NCBI RefSeq assembly: GCF_002112505.1
Contig: NZ_NEHW01000008.1
Span: forward strand, 243,760-307,759
Length of the DNA: 64,000 nt
DNA from: Pseudomonas sp. R28(2017)
GTDB taxonomy: Bacteria; Pseudomonadota; Gammaproteobacteria; Pseudomonadales; Pseudomonadaceae
Direction: 5' to 3'
Shown here: positions 18,969-27,156 of the stretch, piece after piece
Numbering within the stretch: the first letter of the stretch is position 1
Layout: each line of letters opens with the position of its first letter
The notes under the pieces: generated by a model
Databases searched by the model: none
Told to the model about the DNA's origin: nothing
What the model saw: the letters and a program-made list of their open reading frames with translations, nothing else
Translations under genes and position numbers: made by a program

Positions 18969-19050
18969 CAGTACGCGGGTTGGCCGACCGGGACGAAAGG
19001 AGCCCGGCACACCCGAAGGTGTCCCGCGCACCACCGCCATAACGCGACAT
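18961..19050 (-). ncRNA. C4 antisense RNA-like structured element
   Basis: Read on the minus strand, the element starts near ATGTCGCGTTATGGCGG and ends in GTACTGCTGCCACC. It contains a GGACACC-TTCG-GGTGT hairpin with a UUCG-type loop, a second stem GCCGGG..CCCGGTCGGC, and an outer pairing GCGCGGG..CCCGCGTAC. The order and motifs (ATGGCGG, GCGGG, hairpin, CCGG, CCGGTC, AACC, GCCACC) match what I recall of the C4 antisense RNA of P1/P4-like phages, which controls a small downstream ORF. The resemblance is from memory; a covariance-model search would decide it. Confidence 0.55.
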
Positions 19051-19062
19051 CGCGGGCACAAA

Positions 19063-19091
19063 AAAAGCGCCTGCGATGAAGATTGGGCGCT
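19063..19091 (-). terminator. terminator-like hairpin upstream of the C4-like element
   Basis: On the minus strand GCGCC, a 14-base loop, GGCGC, then seven T. It could terminate a short upstream transcript or attenuate readthrough into the small ORFs. Confidence 0.5.
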
Positions 19092-19679
19092 GCTGCGCCT
19101 TTCGATTCCGACCGGCCAAGGTCGCATCGCCGATGCTTCGACGACTGGGGCAATTTATCCCTATGGGCCCGCTTGCGCAAGGGCGCGTGGGGTGTTCTGA
19201 GGCCATACGTTTTGTAGGAAGAATGCAGGTCTTTATGTTCCTCAGGCGGGACAGGTGAGCCTCAACGAGGTCGGTGAGCTCGGCGAGGAGTACGTCGGGG
19301 CTGGTTTTTAGGATTACTCTCAGGTGGCGAAATCATTATCTCGAAAATTTTGAGCTTTTGCCCCGTAAACATTGGGCAAAACCGAAAATCTGGAAATCGG
19401 TTATCTCAAAAGCTGCCAATTCTTAAGTGGAAAGCTGCGAACTCGAAAGCTGGGCTGGTGGGATTGGACCGACGAAGGGAGCCCCAGGGTGTACAGTCCC
19501 TAAAACCTGCGGAGGTGGATTTTTCTAGATTCCAGAAAGCGGGGTAACAGCGTGGATTTCCACCGCGTCCCGGCAAGGTCAAACCACCTGTTTTTCGGCA
19601 ATTTGTTCCAGCGGCCGCTCGGAAAATCGCATCAACCGAGAAACAAAAAAGGCCAGCATCGCTGCAAGCCTTGATATGT

Positions 19680-19702
19680 GGTGGAGACAGGAATCGTACC
19701 GA
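19680..19702. other. tRNA-Thr 3'-end-like direct repeat, candidate distal att site
   Basis: GGAGACAGGAATCG matches 14 bases of the T-arm/acceptor region of the tRNA-Thr gene at 34549-34624 in the same orientation, continuing as TACC against AACC. It is preceded by TGGT, as a CCA end would be. The P4-type integrase lies on the island side of the tRNA, so this is where the distal attachment site would be expected. A degenerate tRNA or tmRNA end from another source is the alternative. Confidence 0.45.
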
Positions 19703-19933
19703 CACGAAAGAGTCTGAATTCAATGGGTATTATTCTTAAGGTTACAACTCTTTATCTCTAAAATTATCCCCAGCCTATTTTCAGGATCCCGACCACTGCG
19801 AAATGGCATGACAGGATGATGGAGGACGGCTACCCAATCGCCAAAGCCAGGCTCAGGCTCGTCTGGGGAAAGGCAGCTAACGAACCGAAGCAGACACTTG
19901 AGAATAACCGGCTTCGTGAGTGCGACACGCACT

Positions 19934-20021
19934 CTGTGGGAGCGGGTTTACCCGCGAAGCAGGCGACGCGGTGGATGGCACCGGCTTTGCCGGTGCTCGC
20001 GGGCGAACCCGCTCCCACAAG
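19934..20021. repeat. REP pair (BIME)
   Basis: GTGGGAGCGGGTTTACCCGCG and an opposed GCGGGCGAACCCGCTCCCAC flank a GGCACCGGCTTTGCCGGTGC hairpin. It lies inside the island edge and splits a copy of the dispersed repeat. Confidence 0.85.
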
Positions 20022-20134
20022 GTTCGCTGCAGGACGCAGCGTCGGCTATGGGTCGTAGATTGCCGGTCGCGAAGGCTGAACTTATTTAGGTTAATCAGGC
20101 TCACCCATTGCAAAGCAGGTCGTCGTCAGGGACT

Positions 20135-20233
20135 CTGGAGGCCGCAGCACGTGGCCAGGAATTCGTCGCAGATATCGCGAATCGTGCCGATGCGTTCTCG
20201 TGGCTTGATCAGCTTTTTGCACAGGAGTCATGA
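20135..20233 (+). pseudogene. 3' remnant of a gene ahead of the Nmad2-like gene
   Basis: An open frame ending LEAAARGQEFVADIANRADA and then FSWLDQLFAQES-stop overlaps the next gene's ATG in an ATGA arrangement at 20230-20233. The sequence looks like a genuine helical C-terminus, but I see no start codon or upstream domain. It appears to be the tail of a truncated upstream operon gene. The origin of the lost part is unknown. Confidence 0.45.
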
Positions 20234-20874
20234 CGATGCGAGTACACACGTATGTGATCGCCATGGACATGGGCTCCGCGCCAAATTACGATCCGCCGGC
20301 CGTTACGCTGGCGGTATGTAAGCCGCGCATCCGCAAGAAGGCGAAGGTCGGAGAGTTGGTGCTCGCATTTGCAGGTGCGAAAGTTAATCCTGCCTCCCGC
20401 CACAGCGTTGTCTGGACCGGTATTGTCTCTGAAATCCTGACCTTCACCGAATACTGGGGCGACCGCCGTTTTGCCTCAAAGCGACCTGACCGTACCGAAA
20501 TACCGGACAATTTTTATAAGCCTACCGTTAATGGCGGCTTTGCTTGGCAACCCAATCCCGTTCACGGGCGTGAGGCCCAAACTCACGACATCGGTGGGCT
20601 GAACGTACTCGTATTCGATCAGGCTTGGCGCTTTGGTGCCCTCGGTCCCGTTCTGCCAGAGGACTTTGGTCTGCGCATGATTAACGGCCGGCGCGGGGAG
20701 AGGGTTGCCGATCTCACTGACTCCATGTCGCAACGCCTCAAAACCTGGCTGAATGCCCATTCGCAAATCTCCATTGAGGTTGCCGGTGACCGCAAGCTGA
20801 GTTGCAGTCACTCACCCGGCATGCCGCCAGTCTTACCGCAGCCTGTTTCCTCAAACCGACGGCGTTGCTTGTAG
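20230..20874 (+). CDS. Nmad2-like nucleotide-modification-associated protein
   Basis: 214 residues. The N-terminus has VHTYVIAMDMGSAPNYDPPA, then TLAVCKPRIRKKAKVGELVL, and later EILTFTEYWGDRRFASKRPD. This order (Tyr-rich strand, D-x-G-x-APN, CKPxIR, VGD/E, F-x-EYW) matches the Nmad2 domain, a family linked to hypermodified-base systems in phages and bacteria; its biochemical role is not settled. The start is ATG 20230 or 20236. Translation is probably coupled to the truncated upstream frame. The Ser/Arg-rich C-terminal tail (SSNRRRCL) looks extended and may be a fusion to flanking sequence. Confidence 0.6.
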   Translation: MTMRVHTYVIAMDMGSAPNYDPPAVTLAVCKPRIRKKAKVGELVLAFAGAKVNPASRHSVVWTGIVSEILTFTEYWGDRRFASKRPDRTEIPDNFYKPTVNGGFAWQPNPVHGREAQTHDIGGLNVLVFDQAWRFGALGPVLPEDFGLRMINGRRGERVADLTDSMSQRLKTWLNAHSQISIEVAGDRKLSCSHSPGMPPVLPQPVSSNRRRCL

Positions 20875-21101
20875 TTGGGAGCATCTTCATGGAGTACACA
20901 TTAAGCTAGCCCTAGCTGCTACGTTGCAGACCTGGCGGCCTATAACTGCGGATACCTCGCTCGCGCATGGCTCGATCACTCGACCCGGTTCCTTGCACGG
21001 GGCGAGTTCCAGCACCATGCCCGGCAGTAGTCGCTGTTCTGAAAAAACGCGGCCCTACAGGCCGACGTTATAGACGTTACCGATGTTGCTTAACGCTGCC
21101 G

Positions 21102-22295
21102 CTAATAGCCGTCGTCGGCTCTTGTGACGAGCATTATTGCAAACCATAAATTAAAAAATGTCACCGCCGCAATTCTCCTGGCCCAAGAGCGCGATTTCAT
21201 ATTGCTCTCACCAATAAATGAAATCGAGGAGGTCGCAGCTTTGCCTCCGGAAATAAAGCAGATAAGGCAAAACAGGAAATACTTTAAATGAGTGTATTCT
21301 TTATAGCGCGTAACCTTGTCTGTGTAAGTGTTTAGCTTTTTATAGAGTTCCTTAAGCCTATTAGTGTGGCCTGAAATGGGTACGAGCACCTTCTCGAAAA
21401 GCTCCTGGCCTGTAATAAGAAGATCAATTGGAGTTTCTTTGCAGTGTGCGATGAGCTTGTCATCCGAACAAAAATACGAGTTCAATTGTTCAATATTTGT
21501 ATCGCTGAGAATATCCTCCATCCACGAATCACCGTATCTTCTAAACTCAGGCTCAGAGCGTTCTATCTCCAGTGGCAGCGAAGTGGACAGAATTCTTGCT
21601 TTATCGCATATGAGCTTTGCATTGGCAAAAATCGAGGGCTCTTTGTGGCACAAGATATTCAGCGCCGAATAACGTTCCTTATAAAATTCGAGGTGTTTTC
21701 CAATGAGGGCGTTTGTTTCAATTTTATGCTCCTCGTGTGATTTTGCCTGCGAGTCCACAACGAGATACATGCATCCGACAATTGTTAATAGGCACCATAT
21801 ATGATCGTAAGCATGTTTGAATTTCTGGCTTTTAAAGAGATTAGCCACCAGCATGATCGTCGCCCAGCCCCACATAAATGCAATGATGTAGTTAGCACCA
21901 TTGCTCCAGAATCCCCCGATGTATCCTGTGCCAAAGTGAAACTCGTCGGGGATAAAGAATTCTAGCGGCGCAGAGCTTCCCAGCAATGACAGTGCGCCAG
22001 GTAGAAGCACTGCTGCAAGCATGGCTAATCCCGGTTTTCGTCCGAGTATAAACCCGCCCCTAACAAGAACACATGCAAGAGGGGCAAGCAACAGATAGAT
22101 CGCTCCCGCGATAATTTTAACCCCGGTGCTGGGGTCAAGGTTTAGTAGGGGGAGCGGAAAGCGTGGGTCGTAGATATTGTTGAGCCACCCAAAATAACTT
22201 ACACCTTCAAGGTTTTGAGCTATGCCATAGGCTGCAATGTGTGCAAACCAATAATAGGGCTTTAAAAATATAAATATTAAATGCACTGTTGCCAC
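21102..22295 (-). CDS. integral membrane protein, unknown
   Basis: 397 residues. Hydrophobic segments lie near residues 5-25, 55-80, 88-110, 140-155 and 170-185, and again near 340-355 and 375-390. A charged helical region of about 150 residues (HEEHKIETNALIGKHLEFYKERY to YKKLNTYTDKVTRYKEYTHL) lies between the two groups and is probably cytoplasmic or periplasmic. The middle part has several Cys. AT-rich codon use differs from the core genes. I do not recognise a family. Membrane-plus-soluble architecture is common among effectors of abortive-infection systems, but nothing here proves that. Confidence 0.65.
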   Translation of the reverse strand: MATVHLIFIFLKPYYWFAHIAAYGIAQNLEGVSYFGWLNNIYDPRFPLPLLNLDPSTGVKIIAGAIYLLLAPLACVLVRGGFILGRKPGLAMLAAVLLPGALSLLGSSAPLEFFIPDEFHFGTGYIGGFWSNGANYIIAFMWGWATIMLVANLFKSQKFKHAYDHIWCLLTIVGCMYLVVDSQAKSHEEHKIETNALIGKHLEFYKERYSALNILCHKEPSIFANAKLICDKARILSTSLPLEIERSEPEFRRYGDSWMEDILSDTNIEQLNSYFCSDDKLIAHCKETPIDLLITGQELFEKVLVPISGHTNRLKELYKKLNTYTDKVTRYKEYTHLKYFLFCLICFISGGKAATSSISFIGESNMKSRSWARRIAAVTFFNLWFAIMLVTRADDGY

Positions 22296-22504
22296 CGGCG
22301 TAAAAAAGGACTTGTCACGGCATTATATCGCGATGCTCATGTGACGTATGTAAGTTTTGCTCTGCGTCATTGGTCTGACTTTGGGAGCTGCTCGCCCAAC
22401 CATCGTCTTGTGAGGCTTCATTCGGACAGAAGTCAAAGGAACTGTTTTTCTAACGTCCGCATAAAGGCTGCAGCCCTTAGGGGCTACTTGGCTTCAGCGA
22501 ATGA

Positions 22505-23158
22505 TTAGCCGCTACCAGGCCAACCGCAAAGGGCGGAAAATTCTGTGTACGTTTTCGTAGACCCCTTGATTGCCTGACCTAGAGGCATGAGCAAGCGGTC
22601 AAGTTCAGACTTGCTTGCTCCCCCGCTAGTCGAAACTAGCTCATTAACGTGATTGACGAAAAATGAGTAGCAATCAATTGCGCTCTTCCCTGTACCAGAT
22701 TCCTTCCACTCATTTTTCTTGTCGAAGAGTAGCGACTTGCACTTCTGCCTCTCGTCGGTGGTTAAATTTTCGAAGATAGCCCAAAGTGACCTGATTGCAT
22801 GCTGGTCATAAATCGGATTATTTTTATCTCTCAGATGCATTGCAAAGGCATAGAACACCACGTCGGTCTTAGTGGGTGCTGGCTGCTCTGCGGCATAGTT
22901 CTCACAGAATTTCTTGTATGCCTTCCATTTCCCTAGCTTCCACAGAAGTGCCTCTGCAAGGTCTTTTGGAGAATCCGAACTATTGTTCGAGAAAGCCTCA
23001 GTGCCCACGAGCAGGGGGAACCGATGGTCGTCGTATTGATATCCAAGTTTCGCTAGCTCTTTCGTTGCTTTCTCAATTGCGGACTTGTCCAGGCCACCCT
23101 CTGAAATGCTCTTCTGAAGGCTGGTTATTAGTTTGCCCAGCGGGCTCTCTTTGGTCAT
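22505..23158 (-). CDS. unknown soluble protein
   Basis: 217 residues, MTKESPLGKLITSLQKSISE. It is helical and charged, without a membrane segment. The middle (TKTDVVFYAFAMHLRDKNNPIYDQHAIRSLWAIF) and the end (LLMPLGQAIKGSTKTYTEFSALCGWPGSG) look like a folded domain, but I recognise no motif. It lies between the membrane protein and the nuclease gene, all on the minus strand, separated by gaps of 209 and 265 bp, so they are probably separate transcripts. Its AT-rich composition fits the island. Confidence 0.65.
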   Translation of the reverse strand: MTKESPLGKLITSLQKSISEGGLDKSAIEKATKELAKLGYQYDDHRFPLLVGTEAFSNNSSDSPKDLAEALLWKLGKWKAYKKFCENYAAEQPAPTKTDVVFYAFAMHLRDKNNPIYDQHAIRSLWAIFENLTTDERQKCKSLLFDKKNEWKESGTGKSAIDCYSFFVNHVNELVSTSGGASKSELDRLLMPLGQAIKGSTKTYTEFSALCGWPGSG

Positions 23159-23265
23159 CTACGAAGTCTCGATTGCAGTTGCTAACGTTTGTTTAAGGGA
23201 GCCAGTTTTCGCGAAATGCGGAGCACGCGAGAAGGAGCGCGAAGACATATTTACTTTTCTCTACT

Positions 23266-23400
23266 TTAGTCGTCCTTTTCGGGCCATTAACCGTCCTCTG
23301 CGAAAGGCTGTTTTGGGTCGATAGCGTCCAGTCGCGAATGGCGGCTAACGACCCAAAGCAGACCCTCGCCAGGGTCTGCATACGGCCAGAAACTTTATTT
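23266..23400. repeat. dispersed island repeat, copy with hairpins
   Basis: Contains TTTTGGGTCGATAGCG, AGTCGCGAATGGC and CTAACGACCCAAAGCAGAC, and ends in the hairpin GCAGACCCT-CGCC-AGGGTCTGC. Related blocks occur near 24826, 26860, 27826, 29462 and 30812. Confidence 0.6.
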
Positions 23401-23423
23401 AGCGCATAGAAAGCCAAGCGTGA

Positions 23424-24641
23424 TCATTCAGCAGTTACCATATCAAAGAGAAACTGATCGGCAATCTTCCCAGCCTCCAAAAGTGGCGATGAAAGCTCAG
23501 TCAGAAGTGACTTACTGTGAGTTGAGAAGAACTCACTGGCGATATCGTCTAGGTCGCCGCCGGCAGCTTGAACATGTAAATCAATAAGGGAACGACGGGT
23601 CGACAGCAAAACAATCGGCCCCCTGCCATTGCGAGAGTGAATATCCAGTGTCCACGTGCCGTTCTCCTCAACGGTGAGCTTATCACACAAAGCTAATAGG
23701 TAATTACGGGCTTCTTGTCGGATTTCCTCATTGAACCATAAGCCAATACCGACAGAGAGGTCCGGGATTCCGGCAGTGAACGGACCGATGTAATCGTAAA
23801 CTTTTCCAGCAAGGGTGCCGCTCCACAAAATTAGTTGAGCGTCATGGCACTTAAAACCGTCATTGGTGAGCGTCAAACCGCAAAAAGTAGGCCAGATGAA
23901 GTCTCCACCACTCCCCCCACGAGGGGCCCTGATTTTCTCAAGGCGTGTCCCCTGAAGCTCGACTCTAAGGCAGTTATCCGCAACTCTACCCAGCTCTGAC
24001 AACCCTTGTGTGAGTCTTTGATATGCGGGGTAGGCGGTAATATCCGCCAGTTCGATACGGGTTCCGTTCATGCCATTGTCTCCAAGGAATTTTTTCAATT
24101 GTTTAGTTATGTAGTTCAGCGCACTCGCCGACGAGCTATGGTCCGTAAAAGCGTTTAAGTATTTTTCAATAGCACGCCAGTGCAACGTCCGATGGGTCCA
24201 GTCTGATGGCGGCAACGTGGAATGCGTAATAAGAACAAGGCCACCAAACGCCTCTTTCCGGCTTCTACGATATGACTGATACATAGACAGTTGATCGACT
24301 CGCCCCAATTCATCTTGGTATTGAGTAAATCCAGCGGAGATTTTGCTCTCTATAATCAGGAAAAAATTAGAACATCGTCCAATCAGGTCTGGGCGCTTAC
24401 CCTCCGCGCCGTGGTCGCCAGGACCAATGACGTGCTGAGTCTCCCAGACAATTGAGTTAAGATTGCTCAAATCTCCAAGCTCGGCCGGTGCCAGTTTGAA
24501 GAGGTCAGTTAGCACCTCTGAAACTCGACCAGTAAGCGTCACTTGCCGTAGCCACTCGGCAAAGATCTCCGTGAGAAAGTCCTCAAGGGGCGTCCGAAAT
24601 TCGTTCTGTCGGAACGCGAATAATCGGTCAAAAAAACTCAT
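23424..24641 (-). CDS. PD-(D/E)XK nuclease-family protein
   Basis: 405 residues. The nuclease core is residues 60-130: KRPDLIG (P84-D85), the strand FFLIIESK (E98-S99-K100) and the following helix YQDELGRVDQLSMYQSYRR, the order expected of PD-(D/E)XK nucleases (similar to PDDEXK_4 proteins). The C-terminal half (residues 200-400) is unassigned and could bind nucleic acid or sense a ligand. The start at 24641 (MSFFDRLFAF) follows AAGGAAAGG; an upstream in-frame ATG at 24665 is less likely. Isolated nucleases of this type occur in restriction or abortive-infection modules. No methyltransferase is adjacent. Confidence 0.7.
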   Translation of the reverse strand: MSFFDRLFAFRQNEFRTPLEDFLTEIFAEWLRQVTLTGRVSEVLTDLFKLAPAELGDLSNLNSIVWETQHVIGPGDHGAEGKRPDLIGRCSNFFLIIESKISAGFTQYQDELGRVDQLSMYQSYRRSRKEAFGGLVLITHSTLPPSDWTHRTLHWRAIEKYLNAFTDHSSSASALNYITKQLKKFLGDNGMNGTRIELADITAYPAYQRLTQGLSELGRVADNCLRVELQGTRLEKIRAPRGGSGGDFIWPTFCGLTLTNDGFKCHDAQLILWSGTLAGKVYDYIGPFTAGIPDLSVGIGLWFNEEIRQEARNYLLALCDKLTVEENGTWTLDIHSRNGRGPIVLLSTRRSLIDLHVQAAGGDLDDIASEFFSTHSKSLLTELSSPLLEAGKIADQFLFDMVTAE

Positions 24642-24963
24642 ACCTTTCCTTGGACGTTGGTGCAAACCAAGATTCTGGCATATTCAGATGCTACTTTGCC
24701 GGCCAGATGCCATTACCACCATTGAAAAATTGGTCATGTGGATAGCCCCTCCAAAAAATGCCCAGAAGCAGTCATCAGCCACCCCTCAGCCGGAAAGCTT
24801 CCTACAAGCTCGGGAAGAACGGCTTAGGTCGTGGAAGGCCGCCACGGGTCGTTGCCGGCCCGTGGCGACCGACCGCTTCCGACCCGAAGCAGACCTTCAT
24901 TAAGGGCTGCTAACGGCCAAAGCGACCACTCGCGAGTTGCATTTATCGGCCCCAAACGGTCTG
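24642..24963. other. intergenic region with dispersed repeat copy
   Basis: 322 bp with no gene. The part 24826-24960 carries the island repeat (CCACGGGTCGTTGCCGGCCCGTGG hairpin-like block, CGACCCGAAGCAGAC). The rest is unremarkable. Confidence 0.5.
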
Positions 24964-26718
24964 TTACAACGTGTTACCTTCGGTGATGTAATGATCAAGC
25001 AGCATTAGCAAATTTGGTTCAACTCTGAGCAAAAAATTAGAGGCACCGAAACCAAACACGGATGCCAGGCTAGCCTTTGTCACTCTTCCTTGATCTTTGA
25101 GCAGCTGATCGCTGTGTTTTCGGCATGCCTCCAGCACGTGCGCTCGTGTCGGCGTTCTTGGCTTGTTGTTACCGGTACCTATGCAGATGGCTTGAACTCG
25201 GAAAGCCTCGTCCTGCTTGTCGATCTCCTTGTTCTGGCGATTCAGAAATGCTGTCAGCCCCCCAAAGCCATGTTTATTCATCTGGCGATAAGCCGGATAT
25301 CTTCCAGGTGGAACCTCACCACTGGATAGGATCGCTCGAATAGCCTGATCACGGTTCTCCTTAAGAAACCAGTGCCCTGGAGCGTTGGTGGAAGCGGGTT
25401 GGACACTGACCCCGACCACCATCTCTGAAGTTGCTTTGCTGAAAAGCTCATTGAAGTGCCGGCTCAATTGCCCTGAATCCGCCAGCATGGAAGGCTCAAC
25501 CCAAAGTACCTTCAGTTGATATTGGTCGTAAGCCTTTTGGCGCGCATTGACCTTCTTTGCATAATTGATGGCATCCTTACTTGTAGGATTTTCAATCTGT
25601 GACAACGGGTGGCGAAGAACCTCGACATATATTCCATTTAGCGCAAAGTCACCCTTATAGGTGCTGCCGCCGATCAAAGGGTGGGGGACAATGTTGAGGT
25701 TCCCCAAGTCTTGTCTGAGGGAGAGCTGATGCATCGCGACTCTACAGGCCTCATACCAACGTACCTCGCTCCAGCTGTCGAGCTTGATGCCGTCTGCGGT
25801 TGTCGGAGTGTGTGACTGTATTTTCCAGGATTGAGGCAGCTCCCCCTTATCGCACAAGTCTTCGAATAACTTTTTTACCGACATGCTCAGATGAGCTTTT
25901 ATATAATGCCTGAGCGTATTGCCAGGAAGCTCAAGCCTGTAGACCTCGCCATTTGCGTCAAGGTGAATGTCATTATTGCTCAGTTCAAAGTCATTAACAA
26001 AGCGCCCCCTGGCAGAGCACAGACTCCTATACGCCTTGCGTATTCTGGCGAAACCTTCGGGTGTCGCCCATGAACCCGCGGGTACATTAGTCAATACACG
26101 CTTGATGCCGTGATCGGCACAGAAGCGCTTCAAATCACCGGGTTTGGCCAAATGCTGCTGCAATCCGCGCAGGACAGGGTCATCGTGTTTGGCTAGGACT
26201 GATGTAGACGGCACACCACCAAACAACTCAACGCAGCGCCTGGCAGCCTGCACCTCTCTTTCAGAGGTCCAGGGTGACTGAGCGGCCTGTGCAATCTGCC
26301 GCCGACTGGCCCACTCAGTTAATCCCGCTACCCCATAGGAAGCATAAATTGCGATGGCCAACTGCGGATAGCGACAAATTGTTTTCAACCACTCAGAGAG
26401 AGGGCGAGTTGCAAGATCGAGCTTGCTGTCCAGCGAGCGTAGATGCGCATTCAGGCTTTTGAGCATGTCTCTTGGAAGCGGTTTGCCCAGATCCAGCGTC
26501 TCCATCAAGGCGGCCCTTACCTTGTCACCCCGCGCGCCCTTACGCATGAAAGCGCGCCATTGCCCTTCATGAGCATCGGCCACTGCCTGGGCCAATTGCA
26601 TGGGCATCTGCTCCAGTCGCGCTTGCGGCGAAGGAAGATTTAACCAGTCGTCAATCAGGGGCGCTCGCGCCTTACCTGAAGTGCTATTTGCGCTCACTTG
26701 TACCCCAGCTCCCGACAC
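24964..26718 (-). CDS. 584-aa unknown protein with possible nuclease-like core
   Basis: Starts MSGAGVQVSA; no membrane segment or signal peptide. Residues 20-290 are helical. Residues 315-410 (SEVRWYEACR; YKGDFALNGIYVEVLRH; YAKKVNARQKAYDQYQLKVLW) have the order acidic helix, D357, E366 on a strand, Lys/Arg helix, then a strand LKVLWVEP. This is the pattern of Vsr-like or other PD-(D/E)XK folds, but the K normally two residues after E is replaced (VEVL). The C-terminal 100 residues (NNKPRTPTRAHVLEACRKHSD) look helix-turn-helix-like. The assignment is tentative; I recognise no named family. Confidence 0.6.
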   Translation of the reverse strand: MSGAGVQVSANSTSGKARAPLIDDWLNLPSPQARLEQMPMQLAQAVADAHEGQWRAFMRKGARGDKVRAALMETLDLGKPLPRDMLKSLNAHLRSLDSKLDLATRPLSEWLKTICRYPQLAIAIYASYGVAGLTEWASRRQIAQAAQSPWTSEREVQAARRCVELFGGVPSTSVLAKHDDPVLRGLQQHLAKPGDLKRFCADHGIKRVLTNVPAGSWATPEGFARIRKAYRSLCSARGRFVNDFELSNNDIHLDANGEVYRLELPGNTLRHYIKAHLSMSVKKLFEDLCDKGELPQSWKIQSHTPTTADGIKLDSWSEVRWYEACRVAMHQLSLRQDLGNLNIVPHPLIGGSTYKGDFALNGIYVEVLRHPLSQIENPTSKDAINYAKKVNARQKAYDQYQLKVLWVEPSMLADSGQLSRHFNELFSKATSEMVVGVSVQPASTNAPGHWFLKENRDQAIRAILSSGEVPPGRYPAYRQMNKHGFGGLTAFLNRQNKEIDKQDEAFRVQAICIGTGNNKPRTPTRAHVLEACRKHSDQLLKDQGRVTKASLASVFGFGASNFLLRVEPNLLMLLDHYITEGNTL

Positions 26719-27156
26719 CTAATTTTATCAAAGTGAGCTTAACCGAGACTTCCGGATCTCCCAAATGGATACCGTATTATCACCGACTGTACAGCCAGAG
26801 TCATAAGCTTAGAGACTAGCATGCACCGGAACAGTTGAGTCCACAGCCGGAGGAGCCCTGAGGTCGAACGACCACTTTCGGCCATAAGCGGCCGGTCACA
26901 ATTGACTCGCTCAGTGCGGATGGAGTAGCGTCGGAAATGATTTTGCTCGCGCATGTGGTCAAGCAGCTTGGGCTTACCGTCCATGGTGTATGAATCCCCT
27001 TTATACCGTCATCACACCGCGCGCGCCCCAGCCTAGAAGGAGATGGCAAAGAGGACAAGGAATTTTATCCTTCATGGCTGATAAAAAGTTATCACACCAC
27101 TTGATGTATATTTATAGTTAGCTGCCTGAAGCCTAGTATTGAGCAAGAGGGTTGAT
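26719..27156. other. divergent intergenic region
   Basis: 438 bp between the 584-aa gene and the 162-aa gene. It contains one partial copy of the dispersed repeat (26860-26912, GAACGACCACTTTCGGCC). An AT-rich stretch 27061-27120 (TTTTATCC..TATTTATAG) is the likely promoter region of the rightward gene. No gene seen. Confidence 0.45.

Larger units (their letters stand above)
19201..20134. other. gene-poor region between the C4-like cassette and the island
   Basis: About 930 bp with no convincing gene. A 105-codon minus-strand frame (19406-19723, MNSDSFVSVRFLSPPH) has no clear ribosome-binding site and reads through low-information sequence, so I do not call it. The region includes a tRNA-3'-end-like fragment (19680-19702), one copy of the island's dispersed repeat (19862-19920 and 20038-20078) and a REP pair inserted between its two parts. 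Confidence 0.5.

Noticed and set aside
20967..21149. 60-codon frame with a Cys/Arg-rich stretch resembling a transposase zinc ribbon
   Set aside because: Only one Cys pair, no downstream transposase domain, no ends; too weak to call an insertion-sequence remnant.
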